From positions 1-6,359 of the forward strand of contig JAISNW010000142.1 in assembly GCA_031276055.1 (NCBI GenBank): a DNA stretch of 6,359 nt, read 5' to 3'. Below are positions 1-5,849 of this stretch, one piece after another. The notes below the pieces were generated by a model. It saw nothing but the letters and a program-made list of their open reading frames with translations, did not search any database and was not told the DNA's origin. Position numbers and translations under genes: made by a program. Numbering within the stretch: position 1 is the stretch's first letter; every line of letters starts with the position of its first letter. This stretch comes from Deferribacteraceae bacterium. GTDB taxonomy: Bacteria; Chrysiogenota; Deferribacteres; Deferribacterales; JAISNW01.

Positions 1-119
1 TAAATAAACCCTTTCTGTTTGCATATTCCGGCGGAGAATTCGCCCCGATTAGCGAAAAAACTGGGCGGCGCACTAATGCGTTTCTAAATGCAAGCATTGT
101 AGGGTGTTTTTTTAGATAA
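1..119 (+). CDS. FIST-family protein, C-terminal end only (5'-truncated by window edge)
   Basis: Reading from position 3 gives 38 codons that end at TAA 117-119. The peptide contains LFAYSGGEF followed by FLNASIVGCFFR. It aligns with the C-termini of the two complete FIST proteins downstream (LFAYSAGEY ... ASIVSCGFRES), so this is the end of a third paralogue whose body lies upstream of the window. Compared with the other two it has about five extra residues between the GEF/GEY motif and the ASIV strand, and it ends a few residues earlier. It is therefore the more diverged copy. The FIST_C fold normally ends in a motif of this kind, with a glycine-glutamate pair near the C-terminus. Only the last tenth of the protein is visible, so a truncated remnant rather than an intact gene cannot be excluded. 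It lies 47 bases before the next gene with no visible terminator and probably belongs to the same operon. Confidence 0.8.
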   Translation, partial: NKPFLFAYSGGEFAPISEKTGRRTNAFLNASIVGCFFR

Positions 120-166
120 CCCTTAGTTTAATACAAGTTTTAACGTAAGCATTAAGGAATATAAAT

Positions 167-1291
167 ATGATAAGGCTTCTTACAGCGCATACCTCGGAGA
201 TTGAAGACGAGTCTTTAGCTCTTGAGGAACTCTCGCAAAAGCTCGATCTCAAAAATAAGCTGTTAAAAAATTCCTTTGCGTTGGTATACCGCAATAAATA
301 TTTTTCAGATGAATCTTTTTTTAACAAACTTGCCGACCTTCTTAAAATGGAAGTGGTTGTTATAACCACAATTCTTTCAGCCACAGGCGGCGATAGCGGC
401 GGAGCCGCCCTCTCTGTTTCTGTGCTCACCAGCGATAATGTTAAATTTATATCAGGCTTTTCTGAATACGCCGACAACCCCTCTGATATAGCAGATTTGT
501 ATACTCAGTTGGCTGAACAAGCTGCTCCTAAGGCAATCTTTGTTTTTTCAACCGCTTCTTACAATATAAACGGTTCTGAACAGGTTAATATCATTGATAG
601 TGCAAGCGGAGGGCTGCCTATCTTCGGTTCGGTCTCTTATAACTTTCCGCACGAGGAGTGCGGGATATTTTGCAACGGCGCTTTTCGTAAAGACTGCTTC
701 TTTTTACTCTTGCTCTGCGGAGATTTTGAGGTTTCATTCTCTTGTTCGGTTACACCTGTTACCAAATTTTTAGAGAAAGACCTAGTTATAACAAAAGCGG
801 CTGGATGCATCCTAAAAGAGCTCAACGGCAAACCTGCAGCGCACTGCCTAAAAGATGCAGGGATACTATATGATGGCATGCAGCCTCTATCTCTTGCCAC
901 CCTCCCCCTCTGTTCCGCAAACAACGGCGGCTTGCAAAATATCTGGATTATCTCCAATGTTTATGACAACGGAGATATTCGCTGCAGAACAGAGTTAATA
1001 GAAGGCGCAACAGTCTCTGTCGGTTTTTTCGAGCAGCACAATGTATTAAACTCACTTCTTGCCTTTTTAGAAGAGAATATCATCGGTAGAGATGAGAGCT
1101 TTATTATCTTTTCCTGTGCAGTGCGCAGTATTACATTAGGGCTTGATTACGAAACAGAGGCGGATTGCCTCTATCAGAAACTAAGCTCCCCGTACCTTTT
1201 TGCATATTCCGCGGGTGAATACTGCCGCCTGCCCAACGGCAACAACTATTTAACAGCATCTATAGTATCCTGCGGGTTTAGAGAGAGTTGA
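167..1291 (+). CDS. FIST domain-containing signal transduction protein (copy A)
   Basis: This is a predicted cytosolic small-ligand sensor of the FIST family (FIST_N then FIST_C), 374 residues, close to the usual length. FIST_N spans roughly residues 35-195 and includes the glycine-rich turn near 73-80 and the segment GGLPIFGSVSY (148-158). FIST_C spans roughly 215-355 and contains the diagnostic KELNGKPA (217-224), the core strand IFSCAVRS (314-321) and FAYSAGEY (345-352). I see no signal peptide or membrane segment. The start is supported by AAGGA at 154-158, eight bases before the ATG. It follows a partial paralogue by 47 bases, and copy B starts 4 bases after its stop. By family knowledge, FIST proteins act with histidine kinases, chemoreceptors or cyclic-dinucleotide enzymes, and the NosP subgroup binds heme and senses NO. 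The ligand here is not evident. The protein has 13 cysteines, six shared with copy B (177, 249, 273, 317, 353, 369). H8 and H291 are the only histidines shared with copy B. The family call is firm; the ligand is unknown. Confidence 0.88.
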   Translation: MIRLLTAHTSEIEDESLALEELSQKLDLKNKLLKNSFALVYRNKYFSDESFFNKLADLLKMEVVVITTILSATGGDSGGAALSVSVLTSDNVKFISGFSEYADNPSDIADLYTQLAEQAAPKAIFVFSTASYNINGSEQVNIIDSASGGLPIFGSVSYNFPHEECGIFCNGAFRKDCFFLLLLCGDFEVSFSCSVTPVTKFLEKDLVITKAAGCILKELNGKPAAHCLKDAGILYDGMQPLSLATLPLCSANNGGLQNIWIISNVYDNGDIRCRTELIEGATVSVGFFEQHNVLNSLLAFLEENIIGRDESFIIFSCAVRSITLGLDYETEADCLYQKLSSPYLFAYSAGEYCRLPNGNNYLTASIVSCGFRES

Positions 1292-1295
1292 CTGT

Positions 1296-2420
1296 ATGAT
1301 AAGATTGCTTACAGCGCATACTACAGAGATTGAAGACGAGGATTTAGCCCTTGAGGAGTTAGAGCGCAAACTCGATCTCAAGAATAGGCTGTTAAAAAAT
1401 TCCTTTGCCTTAGTATTTCGCAACAAATATTTTTCAGACGAAACTTTTTATAATAGCCTTGCAGCGATGCTAAAGATAGAGTTTGTTGTTGCATCCACTA
1501 TCCTTTCAGCTACGGACGGCGCCAGCGGCGGCGCCTCTCTCTCTATTTCTGTGCTCACCAGCGATAATGTTAAATTTATATCAGGCTTTTCTGAATATCC
1601 ATCAACCCCCACAGATATAGCGGACTTATACCACCGGTTGGCTGAACAAGCGCCTCCGAAAGCAATATTCCTTTTTCATACTCTTCCGTATGATATCAAC
1701 GGTTCGGAGCAGGTGAAAATTCTTGATGAGATAAGCGGCGGGCTGCCTATCTTCGGTTCGGTCTCTTATGATCCGCCCGATGAAGAACGTGGGATATTTT
1801 ACAACGGCGCATTCCGCAAAAATTGCCTCTTTATGCTGCTCTCCAGCGGAGATTTTGAACTCTCGCTCTCTTACCTTACTACTCCGATTGCCAAAATTTT
1901 AGAAAAAGATTTAGTTATAACAAAAGCTGAAGGCGCTGTTCTAAAAGAACTCAACGGCAAGCCTGCGGTGCAATATCTTAAAGACGCCGGTATTATCTGC
2001 GATGGGATGAACCCCATTGCTCTCACAATAATGCCCCTCTGCTCTGCAAATAATGGACATGGGCGGCGCATCTGGGTTATGGTGGGCGTCTGCGATAACG
2101 GAGATATTCTTTGCGGAACAGAGCTAACTCAAGGCGAAGTTGTATCTATAGGGCTCTTTGAACAGCATATAGTATTGAACTCCCTTGTTGCCTTCCTAGA
2201 GGAAAATGTTATTGGCAAAAAGGAGAGTTTTTTAATCTTTTCATGTTCTGTCCGAAGCCTTACACTAGGGTTTAGTTTTGACGAAGAGGCGGACTATATC
2301 TCTCAAAAGTTAGACGTCCCCTACCTTTTTGCATATTCCGCAGGTGAATACTGCTATTCGCCCGACGGCAACAGGTATCTCAATGCATCTGTAATAGCCT
2401 GTGGGTTTAAGGAGAGTTAG
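1296..2420 (+). CDS. FIST domain-containing signal transduction protein (copy B)
   Basis: This tandem paralogue of copy A is exactly the same length (374 residues), aligns end to end without gaps and is identical at roughly two thirds of residues by eye. It has the same FIST_N/FIST_C layout: KELNGKPA (217-224), IFSCSVRS (314-321) and FAYSAGEY (345-352) are all kept. The variable positions cluster around 101-145 and 160-200, in the FIST_N half, and around 254-266, as expected if the two copies bind different ligands or partners. No signal peptide or membrane helix is seen. Its ATG lies 4 bases after the copy A stop. The GAGAGAG (1281-1287) inside the end of copy A serves as a weak ribosome site, so translation is probably coupled. 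Its own stop is 10 bases before the hybrid kinase start, which makes a partnership with that kinase likely. This is an inference from gene order and from NosP/NahK-type pairs, not from any interface seen in the sequence. Confidence 0.88.
   Translation: MIRLLTAHTTEIEDEDLALEELERKLDLKNRLLKNSFALVFRNKYFSDETFYNSLAAMLKIEFVVASTILSATDGASGGASLSISVLTSDNVKFISGFSEYPSTPTDIADLYHRLAEQAPPKAIFLFHTLPYDINGSEQVKILDEISGGLPIFGSVSYDPPDEERGIFYNGAFRKNCLFMLLSSGDFELSLSYLTTPIAKILEKDLVITKAEGAVLKELNGKPAVQYLKDAGIICDGMNPIALTIMPLCSANNGHGRRIWVMVGVCDNGDILCGTELTQGEVVSIGLFEQHIVLNSLVAFLEENVIGKKESFLIFSCSVRSLTLGFSFDEEADYISQKLDVPYLFAYSAGEYCYSPDGNRYLNASVIACGFKES
2409..2414 (+). promoter_or_regulatory. Ribosome binding site for the hybrid kinase, unusually long spacing
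   Basis: AAGGAG overlaps the last codons of FIST copy B and is the only good Shine-Dalgarno match before the kinase start. It ends 16 bases before ATG 2431, well beyond the usual 5-9. No nearer in-frame ATG exists, and the coiled coil begins right at residue 1, so the start is retained. Translation may rely on coupling with the upstream FIST gene, which could keep kinase levels below those of the sensors. Confidence 0.45.
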
Positions 2421-2430
2421 GCTTTAACTT

Positions 2431-5094
2431 ATGGATAACGAACAACGGCTTTTAGAACAGATAGCGAGGCTTGAAAAGGAGAACAGCCGCCTTTCAAGAC
2501 AGTATAAAAGCCTTGAAGGGTTGGTGGAGCGCACAAAGATAACTATAGCAACTAAGGAGCGGACATTTACGCGGATTTATAACGAAAAATCCTCACGGGA
2601 GAAGTTCTTAAACCTTTTGTTAAAGAATTCCACAAATATAATCCTCCTTTTTAATCAAGATTATAAGTTAGTTTACTGCACAGATATATTCCTCTTGACG
2701 GCAGGCATCTCAAACTTCGCTATGGTGAACAGTTTCACCTTTAAGGAGATATTGGAGATTTTCACCAAGTATGATGAAAGGGAGCAGCTTTTGCAATTCT
2801 TTCAATTTGCAATGGAAGAAAAGCAGAATGTCACCATCGAAGAGGTTATAGACTTCTCAGGAACAGGCAGCTTTAGGCATTATTTAATCCTTATATCCCC
2901 TATGTTAGAGGAGAATGGGGAACTTGCAGGTTCTATAGTTACCTTCCAAGACCTTACAGATATGATTATGGCAAAGAACCAAGCGGAGCAGGCAAATGTA
3001 GCAAAGAGCATCTTTTTGGCAAATATGAGCCATGAGATACGAACCCCTATGAATGCAGTTATGGGAATGAGCGAGCTTATCCTTAGAGAGAATGTATCTT
3101 CCGCTGTTTATGGTTATGCCGCGAGCATCCGTCAGGCAAGCGAAAGCCTTTTAGCGATAATTAATGATATTTTGGACTATTCTAAAATTGAATCAGGCAC
3201 CTTAGAGATTATCCCTGCGGCGTATAACCTCCCTGATATGCTTAATGATGTTATTAATATTATCAGAGCAAGGCTCTTAAATAAACCGATCTTTTTATAT
3301 ACCGATATAGACCCTTCCATCCCAATTTCCCTCTTTGGAGATGTTTTGCGCATAAGGCAGATACTCCTAAATATTCTTTCAAATGCCGCAAAATATACTG
3401 ACGAAGGGTATATCGTACTCTCTGTGGAATCTCGGAAGATTAATAACGTTTCCGTTCTCTTAAACTTTACTGTTCAGGATACCGGAGTTGGAATCAAAAA
3501 AGAGGATCTCCCTAAATTGTTCGGCACTTTTGTTCAACTTGATGCGCTGCATAACCGCGGTAGAGAAGGAACAGGGCTCGGCTTAGCTATATCTAAAAAT
3601 CTCTGCAACCGCATGGGAGGGGATATTAGCTGCACAAGCGTTTATGGAGAAGGGAGCACCTTTTTGGTGGTCATCCCGCAGACAATCTTAGACGCCGCTC
3701 CTATCGCTTCAGTTAGAGGTGCGGATAAGCTCAGGCTGCTTATATACGATCCCTATGCAGAGGCGGAGTTTACTATAAAAGCGGCAAAAAATTTAGAGAT
3801 ACATACTGAACGCGTTAAATCTCAATCGGAGTTCACTGAGCTGCTCTCAAAGAACGACTACAACTTTATGTTCATCCACCACATCCTTTTAGAAAGCGCT
3901 TTGGATAAACTGGAGAAGATGGGGAAAAAGACGAGAGTTGTGGCTATGGTGGAATACGGCGTCTCTTTTGAATCAGATATAGATAAAATCATCCTCCCCG
4001 TAAATTCAATAAATATGGCGGCGCTTATCAATGATGACGGCTATTATAGGAAAGGGAGTGAACCGCTGCTCACCTTTAGAGCTCCAAACGCCAAAGTTCT
4101 TGTTGTGGATGATATATTCACTAACCTTACCGTCGTTAAAGGGCTGCTTAAACCGTTTGATATGCAGGTAGACATTGCAATAAGCGGATTAGAGGCGCTG
4201 GAGCTTGCCCGAAGGAATCGATACGATATTATCTTTATGGATCATATGATGCCTAAGATGGATGGGGTGGAAGCCACCAATATTATAAGAGATTTCCCTG
4301 CTCCTGAAGATAATCCTGAATTTTTTAAGCAGCTGCCTATAATAGCTTTAACGGCAAACGCTATGGCTGGAACTAGAGAGATGTTTATAAAAAACGGTCT
4401 AAACGATTATTTAGCTAAACCTATAGAGATTCCTAAACTAAACGCCATCTTAGATAAATGGATACCTACTGAAAAGAAGATATATGCAGCGCTGGATGAG
4501 CAATCCGAAGAGATTCACTTTGAAATTGAAGGGATAGATTGTTTTGCAGGCTTTAACTTTGCAGGGCGCAATATAAACAATTATCTCTCTACCCTTACAG
4601 CATACCTTTATGATGGAAGGATTAAAAAAGATGAGTTAGAAGAAACCGTTCAAAAACATAATTGGCAGCTTTTTACCACCTATGTCCACGCTCTAAAGAG
4701 CGCATCAGCTTGTATAGGGGCGAAAGATCTTTCAAAAAGCGCACAAGAGCTTGAAATGGCGGGCAGAAAGGGTGATGAAGCGTTTATAGCGGTGCACTAT
4801 CCAATCTTTCTAAAACAGCTGCTCATCACGTTGGATAAGATTGACGGTGCATTAAAAGATTGGCGTTTCCAAAGGAGCGAACCGTCTGCAGACGAAACAG
4901 AGTTGAAAAGTTATATTGCAAAACTTACTGAAGCTGTAAAACAGACAGATGTTTTAGAGGCGGAGAATATCTTAAACAAACTGCAAGGGGTAAAGATGCC
5001 TGAGGAGTTAGACGAGGCTATTCAAAAAGTAGCGCACTGCATATTGCTCTCTGATTACGATGTTGCAGAAACGATATTGAATAAATTGGTATAA
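2431..5094 (+). CDS. Soluble hybrid histidine kinase (PAS-HisKA-HATPase-pseudoREC-REC-Hpt)
   Basis: This 887-residue cytoplasmic phosphorelay kinase has no membrane segment. Domains in order: coiled coil (about 1-55); PAS-like sensor (about 57-178, ending in GSIVTFQDLTD); HisKA with the H-box NMSHEIRTPMN (phospho-acceptor H201); HATPase with N-box around N314/N318, G1 DTGVGI (350-355), F-box near F364/F367 and G2 GTGLGLAI (380-387). A degenerate receiver follows (about 431-535), where the phosphoacceptor position is occupied by histidine (H483). The intact receiver (about 553-677) has D560/D561, phosphoacceptor D604, T641 and K663. The Hpt domain (about 701-805) carries HALKSASACIGA with H753. 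A helical tail runs 820-887. The expected relay is H201 to D604 to H753 and then to a separate response regulator not in this window. The gene starts 10 bases after FIST copy B, so FIST proteins are the likely input, as NosP is for NahK-type hybrid kinases. The PAS domain may bind a second ligand. Catalytic boxes are complete, so the kinase is probably active. Confidence 0.92.
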   Translation: MDNEQRLLEQIARLEKENSRLSRQYKSLEGLVERTKITIATKERTFTRIYNEKSSREKFLNLLLKNSTNIILLFNQDYKLVYCTDIFLLTAGISNFAMVNSFTFKEILEIFTKYDEREQLLQFFQFAMEEKQNVTIEEVIDFSGTGSFRHYLILISPMLEENGELAGSIVTFQDLTDMIMAKNQAEQANVAKSIFLANMSHEIRTPMNAVMGMSELILRENVSSAVYGYAASIRQASESLLAIINDILDYSKIESGTLEIIPAAYNLPDMLNDVINIIRARLLNKPIFLYTDIDPSIPISLFGDVLRIRQILLNILSNAAKYTDEGYIVLSVESRKINNVSVLLNFTVQDTGVGIKKEDLPKLFGTFVQLDALHNRGREGTGLGLAISKNLCNRMGGDISCTSVYGEGSTFLVVIPQTILDAAPIASVRGADKLRLLIYDPYAEAEFTIKAAKNLEIHTERVKSQSEFTELLSKNDYNFMFIHHILLESALDKLEKMGKKTRVVAMVEYGVSFESDIDKIILPVNSINMAALINDDGYYRKGSEPLLTFRAPNAKVLVVDDIFTNLTVVKGLLKPFDMQVDIAISGLEALELARRNRYDIIFMDHMMPKMDGVEATNIIRDFPAPEDNPEFFKQLPIIALTANAMAGTREMFIKNGLNDYLAKPIEIPKLNAILDKWIPTEKKIYAALDEQSEEIHFEIEGIDCFAGFNFAGRNINNYLSTLTAYLYDGRIKKDELEETVQKHNWQLFTTYVHALKSASACIGAKDLSKSAQELEMAGRKGDEAFIAVHYPIFLKQLLITLDKIDGALKDWRFQRSEPSADETELKSYIAKLTEAVKQTDVLEAENILNKLQGVKMPEELDEAIQKVAHCILLSDYDVAETILNKLV

Positions 5095-5097
5095 GGT

Positions 5098-5125
5098 TTT
5101 GCATTATCTTTTGAAGTGATATGAT
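5098..5125 (+). promoter_or_regulatory. Possible extended -10 promoter for the cas operon
   Basis: The 57-base gap between the kinase stop and cas5c contains TATGAT (5120-5125) preceded by TG and one base (5117-5119), an extended -10 arrangement. TTTGCA (5098-5103) lies 16 bases upstream as a weak -35 (four of six consensus bases). Transcription would start near 5132, about 20 bases before the cas5c ATG. No terminator is seen between the kinase gene and this site, so readthrough from the signalling operon is also possible. The site is AT-rich by composition, so a chance match is a real alternative. Confidence 0.4.
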
Positions 5126-5141
5126 TTGACGAATTCTCTTA

Positions 5142-5147
5142 GGGAGG
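5142..5147 (+). promoter_or_regulatory. Strong ribosome binding site for cas5c
   Basis: GGGAGG (within AGGGAGG, 5141-5147) precedes ATG 5152 with a short 4-base spacer. It fixes this ATG as the start. The next in-frame ATG is codon 30, which would remove the conserved first strand of the Cas5 fold. Confidence 0.7.
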
Positions 5148-5151
5148 TTTT

Positions 5152-5847
5152 ATGGGGAAGTTAAGCGAAGAGATTCTTAAGGTAAGGGTTGCAGCAGAAT
5201 ATGCCTGCTTTACGCGACCTGACTTAAAAGTGGAGCGGATGAGCTACCCTTGTATGACATTTTCTGCGGCGAGAGGTGTATTGGACTCAATCCTATGGAA
5301 ACCAGAGTTTAAGTGGTGGGTTCGCCGTATTAAAGTATTAAATAGGGTGAAGTTTATATCTATAAAACGCAACGAGCTGAAATCAAAGTGCAGCGGAAAA
5401 CCCATTATAATTGAAGAAGACAGAACACAGCGCACTAGTGTTATCCTCTATGATGTTTCTTATCTGATAGAAGCTTCAATCTATAAAGATAACTTTGACG
5501 CAAACCCTCATAAAAAATATGAAACGATCTTTAGGGATCGTGTTCAAAAAGGGCAGTGCTACAGAAGGCCTTATCTAGGAACTCGAGAGTTTTCCTGTGA
5601 ACTCTTTGACAACCGAGATGAAAAGCCAATCAATGAAACAATACCTATTGGGAGCATGTTTTATGATATGTATTACGATGGCGGCGGCAGAGCAGAACCT
5701 TGTTATATGTATGACGCCGCTATCCGAAACGGAGTATTGGAAGCTGATAATGCGCTGAATGAGTATCTGATGCAATCTTCTCATATAAGAGCTGAACATA
5801 CTCAAGGAGTAAAGCATCTGCTAAACTCTTACAGCAGGGAGGAGTAG
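5152..5847 (+). CDS. cas5c: CRISPR-associated protein Cas5c/Cas5d, type I-C
   Basis: This is the Cas5 subunit of type I-C Cascade. In I-C systems, which lack Cas6, it both caps the crRNA 5' handle and cuts pre-crRNA. At 231 residues it has the normal length. The family pattern is clear: YACFTRPDLKVERMSYP (17-33) with FSAARGVLDSILWKP (37-51), then RTQRTSVILYDVSYLIEA (91-108), NPHKKY (118-123), KGQCYRRPYLGTREF (133-147) and IGSMFYDMYYD (166-176). The order cas5c then cas8c, 2 bases apart, confirms the subtype. The residues reported as catalytic in Bacillus halodurans Cas5d (Tyr46, Lys116, His117) appear to correspond here to L48, K121 and K122, so only the lysine is kept, although H120 and Y123 lie close by. 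The enzyme may use altered chemistry, or my unaided alignment may be off by a residue. cas3 does not precede it as it usually does in type I-C; a histidine kinase gene does. Confidence 0.9.
   Translation: MGKLSEEILKVRVAAEYACFTRPDLKVERMSYPCMTFSAARGVLDSILWKPEFKWWVRRIKVLNRVKFISIKRNELKSKCSGKPIIIEEDRTQRTSVILYDVSYLIEASIYKDNFDANPHKKYETIFRDRVQKGQCYRRPYLGTREFSCELFDNRDEKPINETIPIGSMFYDMYYDGGGRAEPCYMYDAAIRNGVLEADNALNEYLMQSSHIRAEHTQGVKHLLNSYSREE
5836..5844 (+). promoter_or_regulatory. Ribosome binding site for cas8c inside the cas5c 3' end
   Basis: AGGGAGGAG lies within the last codons of cas5c and directly abuts its TAG stop. It is 5 bases before ATG 5850. This is a near-ideal Shine-Dalgarno match and indicates co-translation of two Cascade subunits. 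Confidence 0.75.
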
Positions 5848-5849
5848 AA

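Larger units (their letters stand above)
167..2420 (+). repeat. Tandem gene duplication, 1129-bp period (two FIST genes)
   Basis: The two complete FIST genes form a direct repeat of period 1129 bp (1125 bp gene plus 4 bp spacer) with no indels between the copies. Similarity is uneven. The stretch 417-468 is base-for-base identical to 1546-1597 (52 bp), and 611-640 is identical to 1740-1769 (30 bp). Neighbouring segments differ at many codons. Perfect identity at synonymous sites in islands within a diverged background suggests either strong local constraint or gene conversion after duplication. A third, more diverged copy ends at 119. Confidence 0.85.

Noticed and set aside
105..114. T-run resembling a terminator tail
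   Set aside because: It encodes the Phe-Phe end of the partial FIST protein and no stem precedes it.
120..166. Possible promoter before FIST copy A (TTTAAT at 127-132)
   Set aside because: No acceptable -35 hexamer is found at the right distance; the 47-base gap is compatible with an operon, so no promoter is annotated.
398..409. GC-rich inverted repeat GGCGG-AG-CCGCC
   Set aside because: It falls inside the glycine/alanine-rich loop of FIST copy A, is not followed by a T-run, and the equivalent GC-rich stretch in copy B (1518-1535) has a different arrangement. It is coding composition, not a terminator.
112..477. Reverse-strand open frame of 121 codons
   Set aside because: It lies antisense to the FIST copy A gene, has no recognisable domain or convincing ribosome site, and is explained by codon bias of the sense gene.
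637..957. Reverse-strand open frame of 106 codons, with a similar frame at 1871-2071
   Set aside because: Both are antisense to the same region of the two FIST copies. Their similarity to each other only mirrors the duplication of the sense genes.
5095..5151. Terminator or CRISPR leader/repeat in the kinase-cas5c gap
   Set aside because: No stable hairpin followed by Ts is visible and no direct repeats of 25-40 bases are present; the gap is too short for an array.
5244..5817. Two reverse-strand frames (5244-5435 and 5575-5817)
   Set aside because: They are antisense to well-conserved cas5c motifs and show no domain or ribosome site; they are shadows.
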